This document shows positions 9,673 to 18,870 of a DNA stretch of 19,163 nucleotides, in pieces (position 1 is the first letter of the stretch; each line of letters begins with the position of its first letter). The position numbers and the translations under genes were made by a program. The notes under the pieces were generated by a model. The model did no database searches. It was not told the origin of the DNA and saw only the letters and a program-made list of their open reading frames with translations. Origin of the DNA: Asparagopsis taxiformis (lineage: Eukaryota > Rhodophyta > Florideophyceae > Bonnemaisoniales > Bonnemaisoniaceae); the NCBI GenBank assembly GCA_030407315.1, contig JALQPE010000523.1, forward strand, positions 1 to 19,163, given 5' to 3'.

Positions 9673-12175
9673 CTAATTCCATGCTCTAAACGCTGTCCCA
9701 TAATGAACGTAGAGCTCCTTCCCTGGACGGATATCGCGGATTGCACGTACTACGATGGTCTTCGGATTTTCTAGGTCCTTCGCCTTGAGCTTCTTCCCCG
9801 TCGAACCGCTGCTGTAGTTCTCGACAAACTCGACGTTGGCCATCCGCCTGGTGTCTTCCGCCGGAGTGTCCTCACCTCGCAAATATCGCGGGTCGTTGAT
9901 GAACTGAGCCGAACAGAACGGAGCCGGAACAATCCAAATAGGATGTTCGATGTTTTCGTCGTCCTCCGCTGTTGCATATAGCTTGATGGCATACATCAAG
10001 AATGTTTCCTTCGTTATCGCCAAGTGGCAGAGAATGGATCGACAACAATATCACCAGGCTGTGAATGCTGGCTGATCAACTCCATCATGAGAGCAACGCT
10101 CTTCTGGTCTGCACGAACTCTGACCGTAGCACCGGTTGTGCTCCTTGTTCGCCACACTATCTCATACGAATCGATGGCGGGCATATTGATGGTGACGTTG
10201 CACCACGCCGGGTACGTGCCGTCCATGTATCCGTGGTTCCTATAGGCCACCATCTCGCTTCCGGTCTTGAACGGAACACCTCGCTTCCAGAAGTGGATAG
10301 CGACCTATGCCATGTTCATGCGTTGGTACCTCTTCCGCCCCGGCATTTGATAGAGGTGCCCAGGTAATCGGACAAACAACAGAGGTACCCTCGTCAACGA
10401 GAAAAACTGAATTCCGAACGACGTCCTCCTCGTCCTCCTCATCCCCTCATCCGCACTTTCTTCGCCACTGTGCTGCGATGCTTCGGAGTCCGAATTCATG
10501 GACGTAACCTCTTCTTCATCTGACCCCTCATCACTGGCAGCATCATCGGTTGGGCCTTCTGACTGCAGTCCTTTGTACGTTTCCAAGTAATGGAACCATT
10601 CGTAGAACTGCAAAACGGAGCAGAACACGATGCCGTGGCCACCGGGGCGCAACAGCTCGTCAAACACTTCGATGCTAGCCTGCATATCTTCTGCAGTTAG
10701 CCTGTCGTACGAAGAGTTGGAATTGTTCCTCTTACGACGAACATTGTAGGGCGGATCAGTCAGAATGAGCTGAACGTTGCCCGTGATGGACACGTGTTCT
10801 CGGCTCTCGTCGGCACTGACCAAATCTTCGAAAGGGACGTCGTACACCCGGCAATACTGACTCATTTTCGAAAGAAAGTCCTTTGCGAGAGCCTGCCCTT
10901 CACTTTCCTGCTCTTCTGTCGCATGGGGTGATGGTGACGGGGGAGACGGCCCTTGGGCAGTAAGACTGGTCCTCCCAGGTCCAAGTTGAAGCCTGGTTGT
11001 GTGTCTTGTCGACGGAACCAAACCTCTCCCTCCTGTGTTGCGACGAGTGGGAGTGTCATCAACCGGCTTGGGGACCTTTTCTGCGTCCGCGGCTTGTGGT
11101 GCCGGGCGGAGGACAGCCATAACGTCTTCGTCGAGGGTGTCCAAAGTACGCTGGCAGCTTGTCCGGATTTCCGCTTGACAAGTATATTTCCAGCGCCCCC
11201 AGCGGTCGGACTCCGGCCAGGTGTACAGGTCCGGGTTGACGATAAGAAACTGCAACCGGTCGAAGAACTTCCTCACAAGGTACCTAAATGCACTGTGCTG
11301 CGCACTGGTTCTTGTCTCTACTTTTCCACCATATCCATCAGGATGAGATAGGGGAGCTTTGTCGTGGTAGAGATCTAGCTTCTGCTCCATCGGTGCGAAT
11401 ATACCTTCATCGAGCACTTCAAACCAATGCTCACTGCTGTCGAAAATGATGTACGGCGCCATCAACTCTTCGAAGCTGGAAAACTTTGCGGCGAAGGCCA
11501 CATCGGTCCAAGCATGGTATAAAACTTGAACCACGTAACAAGCTCGATTAGTGCTTTTCCGATGGGCTGGGACGCGTGGGGCTTCGTTCCCCTCTTCGGC
11601 CGCATCTCCTATTCGGCGACGCGGCAGGTTCTTGTTGTGATTTCGGATGATAGACAACGCTTGGAAATACATCAATACCTCGAACGTTTCCGTTGGAGCA
11701 AGACCGAAGGCGCTTGGTTCCCCGCGCTGCGGCGCCTGTAGTGGCGAAGGAAGCATGTTACATCCAATAAGGAAGTTCTGCGGCACGATCCCAGAAAGGA
11801 TGCAGTGCTCAACCCATTGCCCGATACGCTCATCCTGTCTTGAAAACTCGGCAATGGGTAATGCCAGACGAACAATCTGCTTGGCTCGCTCAACGTTCAT
11901 CTCTGCCATTGCGATTTCGGCAACATCCGCCTCGACTCCAGCATTCTTCGAACGACCGCTGAAGGACATGCTGAGTCGACCTTGCAGCGCCACAAATTGT
12001 TCTTCCGTGCCCTGCGCAACCAAGCGCCAAGGTCCGCGTATGTGAAACCTCCCGGCTTGTCCGTCAAGTCTGCGAAACTTGGGTGGGCGAATAAATCCAG
12101 CAAGAGGCGGAGGAAGTCTTTGCCAGCGAGAGTAGTTTCGCGGGCGGCGCGACCTACGTTTCGACGTGTACCCAT
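9673..12175 (-). pseudogene. DNA amino-methyltransferase (DPPY) fused to partial SET domain
   Basis: About 830 codons, reading leftward from ATG at 12175 (MGTRRNVG...). The first ~400 residues match nothing I know. The methyltransferase part has motif order IV then X/I, as in beta-class N6-adenine/N4-cytosine enzymes: LILTDPPYNVRR at 10728-10763 (catalytic DPPY at 10746-10757), LLRPGGHGIVFCS after it, an acidic insert (EGSDEEE...), a target-recognition-like stretch, then DQKSVALMMELI and PGDIVVDPFSAT at 10026-10055. About 30 residues later come INDPRY, ANVEFVEN and VRAIRDIRPGKELYVHYG, the C-terminal half of a SET lysine methyltransferase fold. The N-terminal SET half is not visible. Breaks: a frameshift near 12021, TAG at 10305-10307 and a frameshift near 10022, just after motif I. 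TAA/TAG-type stop at 9673-9675. The intact protein probably methylated DNA and bound or modified chromatin. This copy looks inactive. Confidence 0.8.
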
Positions 12176-12226
12176 GTCACTAGAATCCTCCCAAGGGCTA
12201 GTAGCCCTTGGGAGGATTCTAGTGAC
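12176..12226. promoter_or_regulatory. Perfect 51-nt palindrome abutting the methyltransferase start codon
   Basis: The arms 12176-12200 and 12202-12226 are exact reverse complements of 25 nt around a single G at 12201. The palindrome ends at the base immediately before the ATG (12173-12175 on the minus strand). In DNA it could form a cruciform. In the mRNA it would place a very stable hairpin at the start codon. It could be an autoregulatory binding site, a recombination site or a small foldback insertion. Nothing in the sequence decides between these. Confidence 0.9.
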
Positions 12227-12642
12227 CGCTAGTAGCGGGTTCGCGCAGAATTGGCACGGTTGCGTCGTCAACGATCGGATTGCTGTTACGCCTGCGCTTA
12301 TTCTTCATAATGGAATGAGTGGAAAATTCGGTACAGGATGGCGACCGCTCGGCGAGACAGTCAAATTTGACGACGTATCTCGTGACGTTTGCACTCTTTC
12401 GTGAGGAACACAGGTTGATATCGAACGGAACAGAGTATACGGGTACACAGCACTGGAAAGGTCTTGAAACCCGTAACCGGTGTAGGTAATAAGTTGTGAC
12501 GGATACGTGGTAGAGAAAAATTTTTAAAAAGATTGTGATTCCCTGCCTTTGAGTGTTGTACTGCAAGGCCGCCAGTCACATAGGTTGTCACAGGTGCATC
12601 ACGCTTACCAGGTGAGCGACATCCGGACGGCCACTGGACATG
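12227..12642 (-). promoter_or_regulatory. Putative upstream region of the methyltransferase gene, inside the TIR element
   Basis: These 416 bp lie between the start-site palindrome and the right TIR. An open frame at 12219-12566 on the minus strand shows no motif. If the gene has a promoter of its own it should lie here or in the TIR; I see no clear TATA box. Confidence 0.3.
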
Positions 12643-12890
12643 GGGATGTCCAGCTCAGATGCATTGCTGGCCAGCCCAGAAATTCTAAAATTTCGGGCAG
12701 CAAAAATATTGTAAAAAACCTTGATTTCAGCGGGTCGATTGTGCCGTACGGCACACCCCCATCTCAAAAACATGTTCACATGTGCATGTTTTTGAGAATA
12801 GCCCAAATTTTAACTCAAATCAGGGTGTTCCCCGGATAAAGGGGTGCTCGCAGCCGCCCCAAAAGCCGCCTAGCTTGACAGCTGTAATTT
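12643..12890 (-). repeat. Right terminal inverted repeat
   Basis: Inverted copy of 9198-9429, slightly longer because of extra bases near the outer end (about 12850-12870). The 80-bp block 12723-12802 is identical to the left repeat, including the GTGCCGTACGGCAC palindrome (12741-12754) and the CTCAAAAACATG hairpin arms (12763-12774 and 12785-12796). Outer end ...GCTGTAATTT, followed by TA. Confidence 0.9.
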
Positions 12891-13172
12891 TAACACATTA
12901 CACATCAAGGACACTGCCTGCTTCACGCCACCTCGTCAGGTTTCGAGAGCCCGACACGGGCCCGTTCCGAACGGACACTCACATCTCGATTGCCTCTCTT
13001 GCATTCCAGCGGTCACGATAGGTCTGTACCTAACAAAATTTCGGTTGTATTGTGTTATTATTTCCAGCGATTGGCGTTCACGACCATTCTTCAACTTAAC
13101 GTGAAACATACCATCCACATCACTCCAATACGTCAACGGCAACCATCTCTTTTCCTTTCCAACTCAACAACC

Positions 13173-14140
13173 ATGGCGGATACGCATTTCAGCAGTTTGT
13201 TTTCAACGGTTTGCGGCGATCAAGTGAGCGCGTCAGTGGAGTCGCGCGGACTCAAGCGCGGCGTCCATGTCAACTTGTTTGCGGACGTGGACGGTGCGGC
13301 TGTGCATATTGGGACGGCTTCGGTGAGCACTGCTGGTGGCGATGTTGGCCTTCCGCGCGCGCTGCACAACCACAAGCTGCCGGAAACCGACGAGGCCGAC
13401 TATATCGTCGTGCGGAACATTGCGACTAAGGACAAGTTCAAGGACCTCCCGTTCCCGTACTTGTTTGATGGCGCCGAGGGACCGCCGGAGACGATGGGTT
13501 GAGCATACGCTGCGGCGTTTACCCTTGGGATACTCGGATGATGCGCCCCGCTGCGGAGGATGGCCCTAGCGACATTCGTACCCCTGCTGCAGCGTCAAAC
13601 TTCAACGCAGCGACGAACCAGGCCAGCTCGGGACGGATGCCCAGTACCAGTCCAGCAGGCGAAATCACTGGTTCGGGGGGTACGAAGCATCCAGCACGCT
13701 CCATTCCGGTTTCGGGAGGCACGAAGCACCCTGCTCGCTCCAACGTCACCGAAGCTACTACTACGGACGTAACCGAGGTGGACGACGAACCGGAGGTGGC
13801 GGAAAGCATTCGTGAGCAGCAGGGGACGCAAATTACGATTCCCAAGTTTGTGACGTCGGATTACGTCGGACAAGGAGCGACTGTGTTGGTGAGGCAGCTA
13901 GTGGAACCGGCCGTGACCCTTCGCGATGTGAAAGAAGACCACGTGCCACGTGGTCTTCCAGTGGAGGACCTGCGCAACAATATGTTGGCGGTGGGGTATG
14001 TGAGCTCTCCGCGTATGACTGTGACGGTGCTGAGGTCGCAGAACACGCATCTGCCCGCCGACACGCGTCTGTTCCAGAATGGCAACTTCTATGCCAATGC
14101 GAACGTGACCGTGATCGGCGCACTACGGTGTTGGGAATGA
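13173..14140 (+). pseudogene. Unrecognised protein, about 322 codons, one frameshift
   Basis: The ATG at 13173 has a good eukaryotic context (AACAACCATGG) and opens MADTHFSSLFSTVCG. This first frame runs 110 codons to TGA at 13500-13502. The second frame is open across that point and continues to TGA at 14138-14140, so a single -1 (or +2) change near 13490 joins them. The second part holds two adjacent 13-residue repeats starting SGGTKHPARS, an acidic linker, and a beta-rich C-terminus (IPKFVTSDYVGQGATVLVRQ, then MTVTVLRS and FYANANVTVIGAL). I know no family. No convincing intron bridges the break. It is transcribed away from the TIR element and starts 283 bp beyond it. A single break leaves open a sequencing error, a hidden intron or recent decay. 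Confidence 0.55.
13934..13958. repeat. 25-nt palindrome within the coding region
   Basis: Perfect 12-nt arms (GAAGACCACGTG and its reverse complement) around a single C at 13946. It falls inside the second open frame and is translated as KEDHVPRGLP, so it does not interrupt the gene. Confidence 0.85.
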
Positions 14141-14144
14141 AAAA

Positions 14145-14490
14145 AGACAGTAAATTTACTGTCTGAGACAGTAAAAATTACTGTCTGGCCAAGACAGTGC
14201 GCGGAGACAGTAAAATTTACTGTCTGGAAATTTCAGAATACTGCTGCAGCAATAAACTGGCACGAAATCTGGACAGTACCAAAAACAGTAAAATTTACTG
14301 TCCAGAACAGTAAATTTTACTGTCCGGAAGTGTTGCCGCCAGACAGTATGTGCAGACAGTACATTTTACTGTCTGAGGCAGTGCATTGTATTGTATTACT
14401 GCACTGTCTGGGTAAATCTGTAGACAGTAGTGTAGATAGCAAATTGTATTGTCTGCGGGTAGTACCGTGTATTGGTTCACAACACTGTCT
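14145..14490. repeat. Array of AGACAGTAAAATTTACTGTCT-type palindromes
   Basis: At least six short palindromes built on ACAGTAAA(A)TTTACTGT lie at 14145-14164, 14166-14186, 14205-14225, 14285-14301, 14307-14323 and 14354-14374. Degenerate ones follow (cagtgca...tgcactg near 14380-14408, and GACAGTAGTG...TATTGTC near 14425-14455), with isolated half sites between. Spacing is irregular, unlike a simple tandem repeat. The array starts 4 nt after the stop codon of the preceding gene, so a transcript reading through would carry a chain of small hairpins. Clusters of one recognition word near a transposon end are typical of subterminal transposase-binding sites, but no partner end is seen. Confidence 0.85.
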
Positions 14491-15322
14491 CGTGGAGTGG
14501 ACTTGAGAGGAAATATGGAGCATAGTGTTGGTGTGAAGGTAAATATTGGAATGGTGTAATGGTGTGTGGTATACGAAGATAGTAATTGTGGTCGAGCTTT
14601 ACAGATATTTGTAGGTAGCGAAGTTAGTACGAGGGGAGGATAAATGAAAGAGGATAGCAGATCGACCGACCTAGAATGGGATTGAGGTTCTAGTCTCAGT
14701 GAAGCCTATTCTGCCAATAGAGAATAGAATCATGTTTATGTCAGTTGGGATAGGAGATGACACTATCGATTTTAGTGCGATGACAATTAGAATCGTGCTG
14801 AAGGGCCTGCAATCGCTGAGGAATGTGACGTCATATTCCTCAATTTCCGAACGGAAGTTGGGAATAAATAGGAGTTCACGAATGGGAGCAGCGATGCACA
14901 AAATTGGTGCAGAAAGAGCTTTTCGAGCTAATCACTGAGGCTTCCGTGAAGGAACTGAAACAGATACGGAAGAGTGTTCCATAGTTGATTACTTTCTCAA
15001 TTCGAGAGCTATTTGCGATCATAGTCGCGATGCGCCGAGTGAACCAAAGCGTAAACAGCTGTTATCTCCTCTGGTGCCGTCTCCATGTTGAATCCTGCGA
15101 CTTGTACATGTGTGAGAGATGCTGACAATGTGAACATCGCCGTATGCGAAACAGCCAATTGTCGAGCAGAACGTGTGTTGAGACAGCTGTTCGGAAATGG
15201 GTTTTCTGGCGCACAGAAAGGCTGATTGCAAGTTTTGCCAAACGCCTCTCACCCACAAAACACACGCTTTCAACAATATATCCAACAAAAAATTTCATGG
15301 ATCAAGCCGCCAACCACAATTC
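14491..15322. other. Gene-free stretch
   Basis: No gene recognised. The only notable element is a 24-nt near-perfect palindrome at 14818-14841 (GAGGAATGTGAC and its near complement) centred on TGACGTCA, the core of a bZIP/CREB-type site; a single arm pair is mismatched. Open frames at 14671-14938 on both strands mirror each other and have no motif. Confidence 0.45.
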
Positions 15323-16195
15323 ATGACAACCAATCATCAGTTCACTCTCGCCAATGTGCAAGTAGCATTAATGCTAGTGTGGTCAATTGACCACACTCGA
15401 ACCGTGGCAAACAAGTATCGCAAGCGGATCGTTATCTCATCGCCTTGCGTAGTTGGCAATCCGCACAGTCCATACGCACGCAATTGATTGACACCAATGC
15501 GACGCCACACGCGCTTCTGTTCGTCGCTACCACGCTGCATCGTCGCTTCCAAACCGATTGGTTGATGTTCACCGATGATGCACAGCGCATTGACGCCTTT
15601 TGAATCCCGCTTCTCGCGCTCGCGCTCCCCCTTCACCACCTCCGGGCTCTTTTTTCTTCGCGCACGCGTGCCACTTTGCGATGGCAAATGTGTGATCGTC
15701 ACTGCGCGACTCTAGGTGGCTCGACCTCCGTCGCGTCTTCTCTGAGGAACACGTGCACATTTTTCACGTCATGTCGGCGGTCGTGCTCGAGTTTCGACAC
15801 GCCGAGACACAGCTTTTGCACACGCTTTTTGTGCACAAAATGTCCACGTTTTCTGCAGACCTCCCTGTTTATGCTGGCCATTTTGCATGTCAATCTTCCG
15901 CCTGTCTCAACCGTGCGGCGTTGCGTAATGCGCGTGCCGTTCTCACTTTTTTGCAAGCCTGGAAGGCCTATTCGAGCGACCCGGCAGTTCTTCCAACTGT
16001 CATTGCAATCCGTTTGTACATGCATCTTTACTGGTCACACCATTAATCTCACACGTGTTATTTCAACGATATGATTACGATGTCACTAGTTACGGAAAGA
16101 TTGATACGTCTGCTCGCTTTCTCACGAGTCAATTCACCCATTTCGGTCTCGTGCCTACTGCCGAAGAGGAGCCTAGCTTTATGGACAAACATTAG
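15323..16195 (+). pseudogene. Broken karyopherin (importin-beta type) N-terminal region
   Basis: ATG at 15323 opens MTTNHQFTLANVQVALML. After a frame change at a 22-nt palindrome the next frame reads NRGKQVSQADRYLIALRSWQ, then ALLFVATTLHRRFQTDWLMF and TGA at 15601. This matches the pattern at the N-terminus of importin-beta/transportin-3-like proteins: a short helix, QA(D/N)xxL, a W around the second helix, then an F(A/V)AxTLxxK-like helix. After another frame change come CHFAMANV, TGA at 15693, SRWLDLRRVFSEEH and an alpha-helical run through FLQAWKAYSSDP (to 16046). A last frame holds YDVTSYGKIDTSARFLTSQF and ends with TAG at 16193. The pieces are in plausible order on one strand. Longer minus-strand open frames at 15337-16025 look like shadows. 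The assignment is tentative; the minimum claim is a decayed helical-repeat protein. Confidence 0.4.
15376..15397. repeat. Perfect 22-nt palindrome at the first break of the karyopherin-like pseudogene
   Basis: Spacerless palindrome with 11-nt arms starting AGTGTGGTCAA. It lies exactly where the reading frame changes. Without its inner 20 nt (15377-15396) the two frames of the pseudogene would be continuous, which suggests it arrived as a small insertion. Confidence 0.9.
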
Positions 16196-16245
16196 GACTG
16201 AAAAATGTATCTAATTCAAGTAAGCTTCCTAGAATTTCACAAGCT

Positions 16246-16374
16246 ATGCTCGATACTAAGCGAGGGGATGGCGATGAGCTCTACACAGTCAACTACGATG
16301 ACCCCCGATGTGGTTCACATTCGTCACAGTACCAGTCGGGGAGACTCCTACCTCCTCAGATGGTGTCCCGGTGA
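16246..16374 (+). CDS. Short open frame with a Tudor/Agenet-like phrase, doubtful
   Basis: 42 codons, ATG to TGA. It contains TKRGDGDELYTVNYDDPR, which resembles the acidic DGDE..Y.V.YDD phrase of Tudor/Agenet-like folds and of some retroelement integrase C-termini. There is no upstream partner in frame, so this could be a fragment of a larger decayed gene or chance. The following frame at 16393-16584 (ending YTPDGYWWNIIEWNDV) might belong to the same remnant, but no junction is evident. Confidence 0.2.
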   Translation: MLDTKRGDGDELYTVNYDDPRCGSHSSQYQSGRLLPPQMVSR

Positions 16375-18655
16375 CTCCAAGACGCCACTGCTTTGTCCAA
16401 TCCTGGTCCTAAGAAGATGACGGGTTACGCTATGTGTGACGTACATGAGTACCATGGAAACGTGAGTGGGAATGGTGATAGTGGGATTACTGGAGTGATG
16501 GGAGATGAGTCTGGGGAGAAATCATACAGTTTCTATACACCTGACGGGTATTGGTGGAATATAATTGAATGGAATGATGTGTGATGTCTGCACCACGTCG
16601 ACCTCCTCTCTCGCCCCAACATCGCGCAGCACTCTCAATGCAACAAGTGTGCATCTTTGTTGGCGTTACATGTGCGCCTAGTTCTTGCATCGCTGCTTCC
16701 CTCACATCATCATCTAACCGTCTGTAACGCAACAACATGCCACCGCATGTCGCTCACAGTCACATATGTATTTCTTAATACGCTTGTTGAAACACGGAAC
16801 GCTCTTATTCACCACAGCGGCAGCTCTACACAAACTAACACTGAAACCAAGATGGAGGCAATATATCGGTGGCATTTCATTACAAATGTACTTTTTCTTT
16901 CTGCTGCTGGTGTGGCCTTGTGTTTGAAACTTGCTTGCAGGTCCTTTCCAACAGCTTAGTGTCGTAACCATTGCAGATGCGTTGCTGCTAGAATCACCCG
17001 GAGAGCTTCAATCAAATGGTTGTTGTGGACTAGTTGCGCTCGTTGTGAATCAATCGCCAGTGCGTGCATCTGTATTTGTGCGTTCGTGTGCGCGCTTACT
17101 AGATGCGATGCAATGCAATGCTCACGTACACTGTATACTACTGACTTTTACAAATATAGCTTTGTATGAGAAGCGTTGGTATGTATCCGACACCTTACCA
17201 TTGCCTCACTCTGTAAAGCTTCTTTCCCAGTAGCAATTTGTATCGCATTGCACCATGACGCAGGGCAGACTGCGAGTGAAAGCAACGAGTAAACAAACTT
17301 TTCGCTCATCATTCACCACACGCTGTTGTCGTTGAAGTCATAACCATATCCACATCCCATTCTGGAAACTCTTGGAAGACAGACGAGCCCAGTCCACCAC
17401 TGGTGCTTGTAGATGTAGCATTTTTAAGCTGTTCGTTTAGATAGTAAGGGATAGATGGTGTAGTGCGCAACACTAGAGAACAACGCTGTGCAGGACAACA
17501 TGTTTGTTCGGCGTAAATCGTCATATGTTCCATTTGGACTATTTTGGCAGCTCACATGCATCAACCTGAATATTAAGACTCTGGACTGGCACACTCAAGT
17601 ATCTGGATACGCTTGAGCAGTGGCAGGGGCGCAAGAGCCGGTCCAAGTTTTTGTACAAGGCACGTTGACACACTGCATTCACTTGATTGACACCCGAGTG
17701 CAACGACTGGCTCGCTGTCCAGGGATGGGGGACTGCTGTGCAAGTGTTCAATACATCTCAAGATGCAGTTCAAGAATAAACATTTCAACGTTATCCGGCT
17801 CACGGTCTCAGTTGGTCAGTCATGGATCACAGGGTGTGGTGAAAAACCTCTTTGTTTACATTGTCTCAATAGCGAGGTCGACGATATTGCGACCTCGTTA
17901 CTGGGACGGATTGGCATCACCCGAGTGTGACAGACTGGAAGATGTGATTTGGGCAGGAGCGAGGTGTGTGTGAAGGATAGTAAGAAACAGCGAGGTGGGT
18001 GTGTGGAAGGTGCGAATGGCGTCAAGTGATTGGCACAAGGGAGTTGAGCTCATCTGCGGACAGAGTATGGATGGCATCGTATGCCCGTTGGGACAGCCCG
18101 GGCGGAAGTGATCATGGGAAAGCTCGTTTATGTATGTGTGCGGCAGTTGGGATTGGGCGCGACTGGACGGCGAATGTGGTCGAAGAATGGGCGCGGCGAC
18201 TATGGTCATGCTAAGTGGACCAACGCGGTGCGAGTCGAACCAGTTGATATATGAGGGATGTCAAGGCAAGGGGGCATTTAGACGGGCGAAAGGGTGCGTG
18301 TGACGCGAGTGGAAGGCGGTGAGGGAATGCATGCATGAATTGAGCGTGTGGGCGGACGAGGATTTGAGAAAACCTAATATGACAGTACATTGCGTGTGTG
18401 GTAGGCGCGTTGAAGTGTTACGGCGCATAAATCATCGGCGCCGATGGCTACGTCACAAACGGTGTAATCACCGCTGTAATCGGCGCCAACAGCATGTTAT
18501 GGCTGCAGACGCGACAGAATGTCGACTTCATCCTTAGAATGAAGTACGCTAATTAGCCATTCTGCCCAGCACCAGGTACGAAACTTGGGACTGGGCACGT
18601 CATTAGAGCTCTAGGGTAGGTAACAGAATATAAACTTATGGGGAGGGACGGGTTT
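16375..18655. other. No firm gene (2.3 kb)
   Basis: The best open frame is 16931-17233 (+), helical in character (QQLSVVTIADALLLESPG...). It could be a further piece of the karyopherin-like pseudogene, but it has no diagnostic motif. Other open frames (17620-17973, 17898-18209 and 18319-18537) are overlapped by opposing frames and have low-complexity content. Small inverted repeats occur, for example CGAGGTCG/CGACCTCG at 17873-17897, CATCGGCGCCGATG at 18433-18446 and TGCCCAG/CTGGGCA at 18563-18597. Confidence 0.4.
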
Positions 18656-18870
18656 TCAGGACAAGCTGTCGGAACTGTAATTACTGTGTTTTCTTACAGC
18701 AAAGTCATCGTTAAGGCGGATTTGCTTTCTCAGGACAAGCTGTCAGAACTGTAGTACTCTGTTTTCTTACAGCAAAGGCATCGTTAAGGCGGATTTGCTT
18801 CTCAGGACAAGCTGTCGGAACTGCTATTCAGTTTTCTACAGCAAAGGCAGTTACCCCGGTTGCTTACAGC
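18656..18870. repeat. 73-bp direct repeats, 3 copies
   Basis: Units begin TCAGGACAAGCTGTC at 18656, 18730 and 18802 (periods 74 and 72 bp). Each continues through ..GAACTG..., a TTTTCTTACAGCAAAG segment and, in the first two, CATCGTTAAGGCGGATTTGCTT. The second half of each unit is a degenerate version of the palindrome found in the array that follows, so the two arrays share sequence. Confidence 0.85.

Larger units (their letters stand above)
9198..12890. mobile_element. TIR element carrying a methyltransferase-SET gene
   Basis: Two long inverted repeats (9198-9429 and 12643-12890) bracket a 3.2-kb interior with one recognisable gene, a DNA amino-methyltransferase fused to part of a SET domain. 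The outer ends read (C/A)AATTACAGCTGTC and are flanked by TA on both sides (9196-9197 and 12891-12892), compatible with a TA target duplication. Weak similarity continues about 10 bp outward, so the exact ends are uncertain. No DDE, tyrosine or serine recombinase motif is visible inside. The element is either non-autonomous, mobilised in trans with the enzyme as cargo, or uses an N-terminal domain of the methyltransferase protein that I cannot identify. It lies between two divergently oriented genes. The TIRs are better preserved than the gene. Confidence 0.8.

Noticed and set aside
9198..12890. Bacterial restriction-modification contamination
   Set aside because: The methyltransferase motifs are of a type common in bacteria, but the fused SET segment, the absence of a restriction partner or bacterial gene layout, and the neighbouring intron-containing transposase all point to eukaryotic DNA.
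15337..16025. Minus-strand genes (frames 15337-15702 and 15699-16025)
   Set aside because: They overlap the plus-strand karyopherin-like pieces, are rich in K/R/E in the way of reverse-complement shadows, and contain no motif.
17898..18537. Genes in the 17.9-18.5 kb region
   Set aside because: Opposing frames are equally open, and the content is low complexity with no motif.
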